A stretch of DNA of 64,000 nt from Bacillota bacterium (GCA_023440965.1 JAEZRC010000007.1:496001-560000); one strand, 5' to 3'; counted from the first letter of the stretch, positions 17,631 to 26,800 are shown. Notes: generated from the sequence alone by a model not told the origin. Program-made: numbers and translations.

Positions 17631-18761
17631 CTATAATTTTGTTGATAAAAGTGAAGAATACTTATTCCTGAATGCTTCAAAAGTTCCGTTATCAAGTGCG
17701 TCACGGATTTTTTCCATAAGTGTATTGTAAAAATAGAGGTTATGCTCAACACATAATCTTCCCGCTAACTGTTCGTTAGCTTTAAAAAGATGTCTTATAT
17801 ATGCACGTGAAAAGTTTTTACAAGTTTGACAGTTACATTCTTCATCAAGAGATCTTTCATCAAGCTCATACTTTGCATTTGTTGCGTGCATAATACCGGT
17901 CCATGTAAAGATTGTTGCATGACGTGCGTTTCTCGTCGGCATTACACAATCAAAGAGATCAACGCCTCTATAAACACCTTCAATAATATTCGTTGGAGTA
18001 CCAACACCCATTAGATATCTTGGTTTATCATTAGGCATAAAAGGTTCAACCTGTTCAATAACGTGATACATAACCTCAGCTGGTTCGCCAACTGCAAGAC
18101 CACCAATTGCATAGCCATTAAGATCAAGGTCGGCAATTTCCTTCATATGCTCAATTCTTAAATCATCATAAACGCAACCCTGATTTATGCCAAAAAGCAT
18201 TTGATTTTTATTTATTGTTGTATCAAGATTATTCAATCTTTCCATTTCTTCTTTACAGCGTGTTAGCCAGCGTGTTGTTCTCTCGCAGGAGACCTTTGAA
18301 TATTCGTGTGTACTTGGATTTTCAACACATTCATCAAATGCCATTGCTATTGTTGAAGCAAGATTTGACTGAATCTGCATACTTTCTTCAGGACCCATAA
18401 ATATTTTTCTTCCATCTATATGTGAGCTGAAGTACACGCCTTCTTCCTTAATCTTACGCAGCTTTGCAAGTGAAAATACCTGAAATCCACCGCTGTCTGT
18501 AAGAATTGGTCTCTGCCAGTTCATAAATTTATGAAGTCCACCAAGCTTGTGAATTATCTTATCACCAGGTCTAAGATGTAAGTGATAAGTGTTGCACAAT
18601 TCAACCTGACATTTCAAATTAACAAGGTCAACTGATGAAATTCCGCCCTTAATTGCAGCGGCTGTTCCGACATTCATAAAGCAAGGGGTCTGGATCGTTC
18701 CATGAACAGTTTTAAATTCACCACGACGAGCAGTCCCCTCTTGTTTCAGTAATTTATACAT
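17631..18761 (-). CDS. tgt: tRNA-guanine transglycosylase
   Basis: Exchanges guanine-34 for preQ1 in the anticodon of tRNAs for Asp, Asn, His and Tyr. The 376-residue protein shows LTDSGGFQVFSL with the base-binding Asp, the GINQGCVYDDLR block, the nucleophile region GVDLFDCVMPTRNARH, and the zinc site CNCQTC...H near the C-terminus. It lies between a manganese riboswitch and mntP, so its transcription should follow Mn2+ as well as queuosine needs. queA is just upstream but is separated by the riboswitch and its own promoter. Confidence 0.96.
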   Translation of the reverse strand: MYKLLKQEGTARRGEFKTVHGTIQTPCFMNVGTAAAIKGGISSVDLVNLKCQVELCNTYHLHLRPGDKIIHKLGGLHKFMNWQRPILTDSGGFQVFSLAKLRKIKEEGVYFSSHIDGRKIFMGPEESMQIQSNLASTIAMAFDECVENPSTHEYSKVSCERTTRWLTRCKEEMERLNNLDTTINKNQMLFGINQGCVYDDLRIEHMKEIADLDLNGYAIGGLAVGEPAEVMYHVIEQVEPFMPNDKPRYLMGVGTPTNIIEGVYRGVDLFDCVMPTRNARHATIFTWTGIMHATNAKYELDERSLDEECNCQTCKNFSRAYIRHLFKANEQLAGRLCVEHNLYFYNTLMEKIRDALDNGTFEAFRNKYSSLLSTKL

Positions 18762-18794
18762 CTTGTTTCTCCCAACTAAATAATTTCAAATACT

Positions 18795-18910
18795 AAAAAA
18801 GACTTATGACACAAGATGTGCCAAAAGTCTCATTCCTTAATAAATCAAGGCGTACAACCACCAGCAAGCTGGAATATGTTGACTGTACGTTATAACTACT
18901 CCCTTTTAAC
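18795..18910 (-). promoter_or_regulatory. Manganese riboswitch (yybP-ykoY) upstream of tgt-mntP
   Basis: The minus strand carries GGGAGTAG (18903-18896), GTCAACATA (18883-18875), a CCAGC/GCTGG hairpin, and GAGACTTTTGG (18831-18821), the hallmark blocks of the yybP-ykoY aptamer. The GAGACTTTTGG block is also the 5' arm of a terminator (18830-18800) followed by six U, so Mn2+ binding can be coupled to read-through. A perfect promoter lies a few bases upstream. Confidence 0.9.
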
Positions 18911-18916
18911 AACATA

Positions 18917-18945
18917 ATTATACTATTACATTTGGTGTTTGTCAA
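18917..18945 (-). promoter_or_regulatory. Promoter of the manganese riboswitch transcript
   Basis: TTGACA at 18945-18940 and TATAAT at 18922-18917, spacer 17 bases, directly after the queA stop. Confidence 0.9.
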
Positions 18946-18950
18946 TTATA

Positions 18951-19979
18951 TCAAATAATAATCATTGCGTCACCAAAGCTGAAAAATCTGTATTTTTCAT
19001 AAACAGCTACTTCATATGCATTAATTGTCTTATCATAACCCAGAAAGGCTGATACAAGCATAATTAATGTACTTTCAGGTAAGTGAAAGTTTGTAATTAA
19101 TCCATCAAGCACCTTGAATTTATAGCCTGGATAAATGAAAATATCAGTATAACCTTCTTTTTCTTCGATTACACCGTTATTAAAGGTGGCAACACTTTCA
19201 AGTGTTCTGCATGAGGTAGTGCCAACAGCAATAACTTTTCCGCCCTCTAATTTTGTTTTATTTATTAAATCTGCAGTTTCTTTTGGGAGATGATAGTGTT
19301 CAGAGTGCATATGGTGATCAGTGATTTCATCCGCTTTTACTGGACGAAACGTACCAAGACCAACATGAAGTGTCACATACGCAATATTAACTCCCATTGA
19401 TTTGATTTCATCAAGCATTTCGTTAGTAAAATGTAATCCAGCTGTTGGTGCAGCAGAGGAACCAATTTCTTTAGAATAAACTGTCTGATATCGTTCCTTA
19501 TCATCAAGTGTATGTGTTATATAATGTGGCAGAGGCATCTGACCAATTTCTTCAAGGACGTTGAAGAAGTTCCCTTCACAGCTGAATTTTGCAATACGAT
19601 TTCCATTCTCCAAAACCTCTGTAATTTCTGCCTCGAGCTTTCCTCCACCAAAAGAGAATTTTCTGCCAATCTTTGCTTTCTTCCCTGGACGACAAAGAAT
19701 TTCCCATTCAAGATTGCCCTTCTGTTCGAGAAGAAGGAATTCAATTAAGGAGCCTGTGCCATCCTTCTCACCATATAATCTCGCGGGTAGAACCCTTGAA
19801 TCATTCAGAACTAACAAATCACCCTTTTTAAGATATTTGCATAAATTATAGAAATGGTTATGTTCTATTTCACCCGAAGCTCTGTCAATTTTCATTAGTC
19901 GTGAATGATTTCGAGGCTCAATAGGAGTCTGCGCAATAAGTTCTTCGGGCAAATTGTAATAAAAATCGGATTTTTTCAT
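18951..19979 (-). CDS. queA: S-adenosylmethionine:tRNA ribosyltransferase-isomerase
   Basis: Moves the ribosyl group of SAM onto preQ1 in tRNA to form epoxyqueuosine. The 342-residue length is typical. Family blocks include FYYNLPEELIAQTPIEPRN at the start, VLNDSRVLPARL, SSAAPTAGLHFT, HVGLGTFRPV and NFHLPESTLIMLVSAF. It precedes tgt, the preceding step of the pathway, on the same strand, but the pair is split by an independent promoter and riboswitch. Confidence 0.96.
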   Translation of the reverse strand: MKKSDFYYNLPEELIAQTPIEPRNHSRLMKIDRASGEIEHNHFYNLCKYLKKGDLLVLNDSRVLPARLYGEKDGTGSLIEFLLLEQKGNLEWEILCRPGKKAKIGRKFSFGGGKLEAEITEVLENGNRIAKFSCEGNFFNVLEEIGQMPLPHYITHTLDDKERYQTVYSKEIGSSAAPTAGLHFTNEMLDEIKSMGVNIAYVTLHVGLGTFRPVKADEITDHHMHSEHYHLPKETADLINKTKLEGGKVIAVGTTSCRTLESVATFNNGVIEEKEGYTDIFIYPGYKFKVLDGLITNFHLPESTLIMLVSAFLGYDKTINAYEVAVYEKYRFFSFGDAMIII

Positions 19980-20028
19980 TCAGTATTTCAATTCCTTTAA
20001 TAAAAATTTTTCTGTCGCTAAAAATTAG

Positions 20029-20057
20029 TTGACAGGAATAAATTATAGTGCTATTAT
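20029..20057 (+). promoter_or_regulatory. Promoter of the lysine-riboswitch operon
   Basis: TTGACA at 20029-20034 and TATTAT at 20052-20057, spacer 17 bases, starting RNA about 17 bases before the aptamer. Confidence 0.88.
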
Positions 20058-20080
20058 AAATGTAAATAAATATCAAATCA

Positions 20081-20317
20081 GATAGAGGTGCGACTTCAAA
20101 CAGTAACAACACACAGACTCCCAAGTCGTTTATTGTGTTGTGAAAGGTGCAGCCGCCGAAGGTTTAACTCTTTGGGAAGGTTATTCCTGATTGCATGTTT
20201 AACAGGCATGCAATTGTCATCATTTTTATGATGGAGTGCTATCGACATATATTATTCGATAAATATGTCAACATTTCTATTATATTGTATGATGAACTGG
20301 TTTTCAACCAGTTTTTT
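20081..20317 (+). promoter_or_regulatory. Lysine riboswitch (L box) with terminator
   Basis: The aptamer runs from GATAG (20081-20085) to CTATC (20239-20243), which form P1. Inside are the conserved AGAGGTGCGACTTCA, AGTAAC, and GGTGCAGCCGCCGAAGG blocks. An intrinsic terminator follows: arms AACTGGTT (20295-20302) and AACCAGTT (20306-20313) and a T run. High lysine should stop transcription before asd. It ends about 100 bases before the asd start. Confidence 0.93.
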
Positions 20318-20414
20318 TAATATTTATATTATTTGCATAAAAAAGTGGGATTAACGAATAATTATTCTATTATAGTTATTCACTTTTAATTTAAACAGAT
20401 GGGAGTTTTTTAAA

Positions 20415-21494
20415 ATGAAACAGTTTAATGTAGGAATTATCGGTGCAACAGGAATGGTAGGACAGAGATTTACTATACTTCTTGAAAATCATCCTTGGTT
20501 CAAAGTCACAACAGTTGCAGCTTCACCTCGTTCTGCAGGAAAAACACTTAAAGAAGCTATCGGTAACAGATGGGCAATGAACAAACCTATTCCTAAAGAT
20601 ATGGAGAATCTAATTGTTCTTGATGCAACAGCAGATATAAAGAAAATTGCTTCACAGGTTGATTTTGTATTTTGTGCAGTTGATATGAAAAAAGATGAAA
20701 TTAAAGCACTTGAAGAAGCATATGCAAAAGCAGAATGCCCTGTTATATCAAATAACTCAGCTAACAGAGGTACACCAGATGTTCCTATGATGGTACCTGA
20801 AATCAACCCTGAACACGCTGAAATAATAAAAGCACAGAGAGAAAGACTTGGAACAAAACGTGGCTTTATTGCTGTAAAATCAAACTGCTCAATTCAAAGC
20901 TATGTTCCAGCACTTCACCCATTAAGAAAATTCGGAATCAAGAACGTTCTTGCTTGCACATATCAGGCAATTTCAGGTGCTGGAAAGACTTTTGAAACAT
21001 GGCCTGAAATGCTTGATAATCTTATTCCATACATTGGTGGAGAAGAAGAAAAATCAGAGCAGGAGCCGTTAAAGGTTTGGGGTAAAATTGAAGGAAATCA
21101 AATTGTTAATGCCGAAGGTATTGATATAACAACACAATGCCTCAGAGTACCTGTTTCAGATGGTCATACAGCTGCTGTATTTGTAACATTTGAAAACAAG
21201 CCAACAAAAGAAGAAATTATAGAGGCTTGGAAGGAATTCAAGGGTGTTCCACAGGAGCTTGAACTTCCTTTAGCACCAAAACAGTTCTTAAATTATTTTG
21301 AAGATGACAATCGTCCACAGTCTAAGCTTGACAGAGATATGGAAAAAGGAATGGCTATATCAATCGGACGTCTTCGCGAAGATAAACAATATAATTACAA
21401 ATTTGTTTGCTTATCACATAATACAATAAGAGGAGCAGCAGGTGGTGGAGTATTGATGGCTGAACTACTTGCAGCTAAAGGATATTTAGATTAA
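20415..21494 (+). CDS. asd: Aspartate-semialdehyde dehydrogenase
   Basis: NADPH-dependent reduction of aspartyl phosphate to aspartate semialdehyde, the branch point to lysine/DAP, threonine and methionine. The 359-residue protein has the Rossmann start GIIGATGMVGQRF and the nucleophile region VKSNCSIQS; this signature and the overall pattern resemble the archaeal/fungal-type branch rather than the E. coli type. Expression is under the lysine riboswitch. Its TAA overlaps the next start by one base. Confidence 0.93.
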   Translation: MKQFNVGIIGATGMVGQRFTILLENHPWFKVTTVAASPRSAGKTLKEAIGNRWAMNKPIPKDMENLIVLDATADIKKIASQVDFVFCAVDMKKDEIKALEEAYAKAECPVISNNSANRGTPDVPMMVPEINPEHAEIIKAQRERLGTKRGFIAVKSNCSIQSYVPALHPLRKFGIKNVLACTYQAISGAGKTFETWPEMLDNLIPYIGGEEEKSEQEPLKVWGKIEGNQIVNAEGIDITTQCLRVPVSDGHTAAVFVTFENKPTKEEIIEAWKEFKGVPQELELPLAPKQFLNYFEDDNRPQSKLDRDMEKGMAISIGRLREDKQYNYKFVCLSHNTIRGAAGGGVLMAELLAAKGYLD

Positions 21495-22105
21495 TGATTA
21501 GTGTAATAGTATGGTTTGGGAATAATAAGCTGACTTTCCAGAGAGTCAACAAAAAATACCGTACTTTTTCAGAACCTGAAGATCTTCTGTTCGTTGAACT
21601 GCCTTCTATCCCTTATGTTCAGAACTTCTTCCAGGACTTTGCTTTTACCTGTGAAAAGCTAAAACAATTTGTAAAAAAATACTTTTCCAAAAAGATTGTT
21701 AAAGAAAATGTTCTGTGTGTTGTTCCTTGTGATACAACTGCAAATGAAAAAAAGATTATATGTGAGTCTTTTGAAAGCACATTTGCAAAGAATATCACAA
21801 TCGTTACATATAACGGGCTTCTTGTTGACAGTATTGAAAGCAGAATGTGTATTTCTGCGAGTCAGAGATCTGTTACAATTTCTTATTTTATAAATGCGAC
21901 AGAAATTGATAAGGTACATCTCAATATTGCTACAGTATCAAAAGAAGAAATCATTTTCTCAATAAGACAAATTGAAAGTAAATTTCAACTTCAGGGAACG
22001 CCGATTTTTTATTTCAACCTTCCACCTAACCTTAAAATCGGAACAGAAATAACAGATGGCGGATTAATAGCAAACATAAGAAATATTCTTACAAATAAGA
22101 ATTAG
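21494..22105 (+). CDS. Unknown protein in the lysine operon, resembling an actin-fold (MreB-like) segment
   Basis: A 203-residue protein without signal peptide or membrane helix, translationally coupled to asd (TAATG) and 13 bases before dapA, so it sits inside the lysine pathway operon. I do not recognise an established family. The stretch EKLKQFVKKYF...VLCVVPCDTTANEKKII followed by ITIVTYNGLLVDSI resembles the MreB/PilM block with ICVPSG, VEK and a helix. The glycine-rich phosphate loops of a working actin ATPase are not evident, so this would be a partial or degenerate fold. Function unknown. Confidence 0.6.
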   Translation: MISVIVWFGNNKLTFQRVNKKYRTFSEPEDLLFVELPSIPYVQNFFQDFAFTCEKLKQFVKKYFSKKIVKENVLCVVPCDTTANEKKIICESFESTFAKNITIVTYNGLLVDSIESRMCISASQRSVTISYFINATEIDKVHLNIATVSKEEIIFSIRQIESKFQLQGTPIFYFNLPPNLKIGTEITDGGLIANIRNILTNKN

Positions 22106-22118
22106 AGAGGATTCAACT

Positions 22119-23006
22119 ATGAAGAATACAATTTTTACCGGTGCCGGTGTTGCAATTGTTACCCCAATGAACGCTGACGGAAGTATAAATTACGACGGGC
22201 TCGGCAAGCTTATAGATTTTAATATTGATAACCAAACAGATGCTCTTTTAATTTGTGGTACTACCGGAGAATCATCAACTATGACCGATGAAGAACATAA
22301 GGAATGTATCAGATATGCTGTTGAAAGAGTAGCAAAGAGAGTTCCTGTCATTGCGGGAACAGGTAGTAATGACACCGCTTATGCTATTGAACTTTCAAAG
22401 GAAGCTGAAGAACTTGGTGCTGATGCTGTTCTCGTTGTTACACCTTACTACAACAAGACTTCACAGGCTGGACTTATCGCACATTTTACTGCAATTGCTG
22501 ATAGCATAAACATTCCAATAATTTTATACAATATTCCATGCAGAACTAATGTTAATATTGAAATTGATACTTTTGTTGAACTTGCAAAGCATCCTAATAT
22601 TGTTGCTGTTAAGGAAGCAGGCGGAAATATCAACTACTTTGCAAAGATAATTGAAGCTTGTGGTGATTCGCTCGATGTTTACAGCGGTGACGATGGAATG
22701 ACTGTTCCTGTAATGTCTATCGGGGGCAAGGGGGTAATTTCAGTTATTTCAAACATTATGCCAAAGGAAGTACACAATCTTTGTCAGCTTTGTCTTGATA
22801 ATGATTTTGCTGCAGCTGGCAAGGAACAGATAAGACTACTTGATCTTATGAACAGCTTGTTTATTGACGTTAACCCTATTCCAGTTAAGGAAGCTTTAAA
22901 TATAATGGGAATGCAGGCTGGACCTTGCAGAATGCCACTTGTTCCTATGTCTGACAAGGCAAGAGAAGCATTAAAGGCTTCAATGAAGAAAATTAATTTA
23001 ATATAA
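22119..23006 (+). CDS. dapA: 4-hydroxy-tetrahydrodipicolinate synthase
   Basis: Condenses pyruvate with aspartate semialdehyde on the way to DAP and lysine. The 295-residue TIM barrel shows the catalytic lysine in VAVKEAGG, the Tyr of VVTPYYNK, CGTTGESSTM, and YNIPCRT with the conserved Arg. Third gene of the lysine-riboswitch operon, with GAGAGG as ribosome site. Confidence 0.97.
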   Translation: MKNTIFTGAGVAIVTPMNADGSINYDGLGKLIDFNIDNQTDALLICGTTGESSTMTDEEHKECIRYAVERVAKRVPVIAGTGSNDTAYAIELSKEAEELGADAVLVVTPYYNKTSQAGLIAHFTAIADSINIPIILYNIPCRTNVNIEIDTFVELAKHPNIVAVKEAGGNINYFAKIIEACGDSLDVYSGDDGMTVPVMSIGGKGVISVISNIMPKEVHNLCQLCLDNDFAAAGKEQIRLLDLMNSLFIDVNPIPVKEALNIMGMQAGPCRMPLVPMSDKAREALKASMKKINLI

Positions 23007-23018
23007 GGATGTGGAAGT

Positions 23019-23768
23019 ATGACCAACATTGCCATTAGTGGTTGCAATGGAAAAATGGGCAAGATAATTTATAATTGCATTTGCGAAAGAGATGACTGTC
23101 AGGTTATTGCGGGCATAGATATCAACACAAATCAGTATGCTGACTTCCCTGTCGTTTCAAAACCATCTGATTTACCTGTAAAACCAGATGTCATTATTGA
23201 TTTTTCTCATCCTTCAGTTCTTGATTCATTAATTGAGTATGCACTTACAAACAGTGTATCTGTTGTTTTTGCTACAACAGGATATTCTCAGGAACAGATA
23301 GCAAAGATAAAAGCTGCTGGCGAACAGATCCCAGTTTTCTTCACATTCAATCTTTCACTTGGCATAAATCTTCTTGTTGAGCTTGCTAGAAAAGCTACAG
23401 CTTTTTTGGGCGGACAATTTGACATTGAGATTATTGAAAAGCACCACAATCAGAAGATTGACGCACCAAGCGGAACAGCAATTATGCTTGCTGATGCTAT
23501 AAATTCTGTTCTTGATGACAGCTATCACTATATGTATGACAGACATTCGCAGAGAAAGAAAAGAGATAAAAAAGAAATCGGCATCCATGCTGTTCGTGGT
23601 GGCACTATTGTTGGAGAACACGAAGTTATTTTTGCTGGTCATGATGAAGTTATTACGCTATCCCACAGTGCAGCTTCAAAGGAAGTTTTCGCTGTAGGTT
23701 CAGTTAATGCAGCAGTATTCTTAAAAGGGAAATCTGCTGGACTATATTCGATGTCTGATCTTTTATAA
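23019..23768 (+). CDS. dapB: 4-hydroxy-tetrahydrodipicolinate reductase
   Basis: NAD(P)H-dependent step after DapA. The 249-residue protein has the N-terminal nucleotide motif SGCNGKMGKII, the ATTGYS block, and the catalytic signature EKHHNQKIDAPSGTA. It starts 12 bases after dapA and closes the operon; a strong terminator follows. Confidence 0.97.
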   Translation: MTNIAISGCNGKMGKIIYNCICERDDCQVIAGIDINTNQYADFPVVSKPSDLPVKPDVIIDFSHPSVLDSLIEYALTNSVSVVFATTGYSQEQIAKIKAAGEQIPVFFTFNLSLGINLLVELARKATAFLGGQFDIEIIEKHHNQKIDAPSGTAIMLADAINSVLDDSYHYMYDRHSQRKKRDKKEIGIHAVRGGTIVGEHEVIFAGHDEVITLSHSAASKEVFAVGSVNAAVFLKGKSAGLYSMSDLL

Positions 23769-23774
23769 TGCAAG

Positions 23775-23798
23775 AGCCTGTAATCTATATTACAGGCT
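23775..23798 (+). terminator. Terminator of the lysine operon
   Basis: Ten-base arms AGCCTGTAAT and ATTACAGGCT with a four-base loop, followed by a T-rich stretch. Confidence 0.9.
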
Positions 23799-23896
23799 TG
23801 ATTTGTTATTTTTTTGTTATATACAGAGTTTGTTTTTCTAAAAACAAGTGTATAATTAAAAATGAATAAATTTCGACAGAATTTGAGGAGCAAAAA

Positions 23897-24241
23897 ATGG
23901 ATAAGATTAATTTATTAAATGAGGTTAACTCCGTCAAAGAACTTTATAATTATAAGAAAATAGCTCATTTTAATGGACATACTTTAAGCGTTGTCAATGT
24001 CGAAAACAGAGCTCTTGATTTTCATACCCACGAGAATTCGGATGAACTTTTCTATGTCATTGAAGGAAGCTTTGTCCTTGAAACAGAAGACAAAAAGACA
24101 CAGGTAAACGAGGGCGAATTCATCATTGTCCCAAAAGGTACACTTCACCGGCCTGTTGTTACAAAACTAAGTAAGTTTCTTATGATTGAACTTAACGGAA
24201 CACTGAACAAATCAAATAGTGGTGACTCATACGAAGATTAA
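23897..24241 (+). CDS. Small single-cupin protein
   Basis: A 114-residue cupin with the metal-binding pattern FHTHENSDELFYVIEG in motif 1 and PKGTLHRP in motif 2, giving the usual His/His/Glu/His ligands. Such proteins range from isomerases to small-molecule sensors; nothing here fixes the ligand. TATAAT at 23851-23856 suggests a nearby promoter. The HD-domain gene follows 16 bases later, so the two probably form an operon. Confidence 0.8.
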   Translation: MDKINLLNEVNSVKELYNYKKIAHFNGHTLSVVNVENRALDFHTHENSDELFYVIEGSFVLETEDKKTQVNEGEFIIVPKGTLHRPVVTKLSKFLMIELNGTLNKSNSGDSYED

Positions 24242-24257
24242 ATAAGGAGTATTAAAT

Positions 24258-24923
24258 ATGAGCTTAATTACTTATAAGTATATTAAGGAAAATGAAGAAA
24301 TTCAGACTTATATCAAGCAGGCTGACAAGACACTTGAGGAGCTTGGATACACAGAGCATTCATTTGCTCACGTTGGAATAGTTTCACAGAATGCAGGTAT
24401 GATATTAGAAAAGCTTGGCTATCCTGAAAGAATGGTAGAACTCGCAAAAATTGCTGGCTATATGCATGATATAGGCAATGTTGTAAACAGAATTAATCAT
24501 GCATTAAGCGGTGCAAATATGGCTTTCAGATTACTGGATAAGATTAATGTTCCACCTGAGGAGATAGCTCAGATTATTTCTGCTATTGGTCATCATGATG
24601 AGGGTACTGCACAGCCGTTAAGCCCAATGTCTGCTGCAATAATCATCGCTGATAAAACTGACGTAAGACGTTCAAGAGTACGTAATACTGACCTTATTAC
24701 TTTTGATATTCACGACCGTGTTAACTATGCTGCGGAAAAATCAAGCCTATATTTGAATGAAGATAATACAGCACTTATTATGGATTTGACTATTGATACT
24801 GATATTTCGTCTGTTATGGAGTATTTTGAAATTTTTCTTGACAGAATGCTTCTCTGCAAGCGTTCAGCGATGTATCTTGGCTTAAAATTCAAGTTCATTA
24901 TCAATGGATTGAAAATGATGTAA
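24258..24923 (+). CDS. HD-domain phosphohydrolase
   Basis: A 221-residue protein with the metal-binding set of the HD superfamily: H in HSFAHVG, the MHDIGN doublet, NHALSGA, GHHDEG and the late Asp of IIADKTDVRRSRVR. HDIG-type proteins cleave nucleotides or cyclic dinucleotides; the substrate here is unknown. The C-terminal 65 residues form a separate alpha/beta region. Ends in a shared terminator with the opposing GGDEF gene. Confidence 0.85.
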   Translation: MSLITYKYIKENEEIQTYIKQADKTLEELGYTEHSFAHVGIVSQNAGMILEKLGYPERMVELAKIAGYMHDIGNVVNRINHALSGANMAFRLLDKINVPPEEIAQIISAIGHHDEGTAQPLSPMSAAIIIADKTDVRRSRVRNTDLITFDIHDRVNYAAEKSSLYLNEDNTALIMDLTIDTDISSVMEYFEIFLDRMLLCKRSAMYLGLKFKFIINGLKMM

Positions 24924-24942
24924 CATATAAGTAAAAATAAAT

Positions 24943-24972
24943 AAAAGCACAACAGAACTCTGTTGTGCTTTT
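24943..24972. terminator. Bidirectional terminator
   Basis: Twelve-base arms AAAAGCACAACA and TGTTGTGCTTTT around a six-base loop, between convergent HD and GGDEF genes. Confidence 0.9.
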
Positions 24973-24976
24973 AAAA

Positions 24977-26800
24977 TTAAAGATTAATCTCAGAATAGAA
25001 TTCAAAATATCCCCCGCCTTTTCTCTTTGCCATTGTCAAGGCTGTTGTTGAATTCTTAAAGAGCTCGTTAAATTCATCTCCGTCCTGTGGGAACATAGCT
25101 ACACCAATGTTGACAGATACAGACATTGATTCATCTTCTGGAATGATTTTGTTTGTTGAATCAATTATTTTATTAATTTTACATGTAAGAAGATCCACTG
25201 AGTTAACATCCTTCATAAACAGGAGAAATTCGTCATCACTGGATCTTGCTATTATATCACTTGATCTGAATAAAGATTTAAGCTGGTCAGCTATATCTTT
25301 TATTACTTTGTCACCATAACTATATCCAAGCTTCTCATTTATTAAATTAAAATTATATATATCCACTATCAATAATGCTCCGATTGAACTACTGTTATTA
25401 TTTATGAAGTTATTAACGTAATTCTTTATGCTAAGCTTATTGTAAAGTCCTGTTAACGAATCATATACAGCAATATTAGAATCTTGCTTGCCTTTAATGC
25501 CTGTATTTTCAAGATAACCAACAGCCTTTAATGGTGAACCTTTATAATAAATTGTTGTGGAACTAATTTTAAATAGAGAATAATTTCCGTCCGCTTTTCT
25601 AATTTTTATATAAGCTATATTATTGCTCATACCCGAGTTTAATCTTTCAAAAAAATCACTTAACAACTCTGTATGCTCACTGAAAATATAATCATTTTCA
25701 ATTAAAGATTCAGGAATATTCTCACAGCTTGGACGACACCCGATCAGCTCCTGAAAACCCTCAGAAAATGTAAGTGTCCTTTTCTTTATATCATACCAAA
25801 ATGCATATAATGTTGGAGCACTTGAAATTATACTAATCTCTTTTAAAGATATTTTATTCTGCAATACGAATTGTTTATAGCTACCTCTGCAATATAATAA
25901 ATTAACAATAATTATGACTACAAAAATTGCAGGGAAAAATACACTGTAAAGATAAATCATATGGTAAGATTTGTTTGCGCGAGCTTCTGATAATGTAGTG
26001 ATTATGCTCCAGTCATTATAATGAAACGGAACTGTATACGCATACATTTTTTTATTTCCATCCAAATAATTAATGCAGGTTTCTTTACTGTTTAGAGCCG
26101 CTTGCTCAAGATTATTTACTGATGAAATATTCTTTTTGTTCTCTTTAAGCATTTTATTGAATATATTATCTTCACTTATAAGAACAACTGATCCGCTTGG
26201 GTCAATTAGAAACACATCGTTTGTACCTGTCATATCTTCAATATTAACGAGCTTCTTAAAAAAAACCTTTGATATGGTTATTCGAAGAACACCAACAATT
26301 GTCTGGTCTTTAACGATAGGACATGAAAAAGCAATAAAAGGCTTACCGTTAAGGTTTGATTTTTCAATTTCAGTAACAAATTCCTTACCATTCATACTTT
26401 CAATAAAATATGATCTATTTTTTGAATTGTGAATATTATCGTCATCAGTATAACTCATTCCATCTGGTGTTGTTACTGCCATTCTGTCAAAGCCATTCTT
26501 CAAACTGATTTGTCTGAGTTTTTGTAAGACTTCAGGCGATTTAATATCCTTTTCCAATGAAATCATAGATGAAGTTGAATACAGGACACTAAAAATACCA
26601 TTAAATTTTTCATTAACTATCTGACTATTCAGTTGTGCTTTTTCTTTAATTTCATTTTTTGCATTCTTTCTCAGGAAATCATAAGAACAAGCCATAGTTA
26701 TTGCAAAAAAAGCAGCTAAAAAAACTATTAATACTAATAAAAATATAAATTTCCTTTTATTATTTTTTTCTGCTAAAAACAATTTAAAACTACTTTTCAT
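24977..26800 (-). CDS. Cache-PAS-GGDEF membrane sensor with altered GGDEF motif
   Basis: A 607-residue membrane receptor. It has an N-terminal helix (about 15-38), a double-Cache-like extracellular domain (about 45-285), a second helix (about 287-310), a PAS-like region, and a C-terminal GGDEF domain (about 445-605). The GGDEF signature reads SDDEF (521-525): both glycines needed for GTP binding are replaced. The upstream inhibitory RxxD site is present as RSSD (512-515). I infer a c-di-GMP-binding or purely signalling protein, not an active cyclase. No EAL or HD-GYP partner is adjacent. Confidence 0.85.
   Translation of the reverse strand: MKSSFKLFLAEKNNKRKFIFLLVLIVFLAAFFAITMACSYDFLRKNAKNEIKEKAQLNSQIVNEKFNGIFSVLYSTSSMISLEKDIKSPEVLQKLRQISLKNGFDRMAVTTPDGMSYTDDDNIHNSKNRSYFIESMNGKEFVTEIEKSNLNGKPFIAFSCPIVKDQTIVGVLRITISKVFFKKLVNIEDMTGTNDVFLIDPSGSVVLISEDNIFNKMLKENKKNISSVNNLEQAALNSKETCINYLDGNKKMYAYTVPFHYNDWSIITTLSEARANKSYHMIYLYSVFFPAIFVVIIIVNLLYCRGSYKQFVLQNKISLKEISIISSAPTLYAFWYDIKKRTLTFSEGFQELIGCRPSCENIPESLIENDYIFSEHTELLSDFFERLNSGMSNNIAYIKIRKADGNYSLFKISSTTIYYKGSPLKAVGYLENTGIKGKQDSNIAVYDSLTGLYNKLSIKNYVNNFINNNSSSIGALLIVDIYNFNLINEKLGYSYGDKVIKDIADQLKSLFRSSDIIARSSDDEFLLFMKDVNSVDLLTCKINKIIDSTNKIIPEDESMSVSVNIGVAMFPQDGDEFNELFKNSTTALTMAKRKGGGYFEFYSEINL

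Noticed and set aside
18780..18910. preQ1 riboswitch before tgt
   Set aside because: A preQ1 sensor was considered because of queA/tgt, but the conserved blocks match the manganese yybP-ykoY family and mntP is in the same transcript.
19512..19851. Several overlapping open frames on both strands within queA
   Set aside because: All are shadows of queA, whose own motifs are intact.
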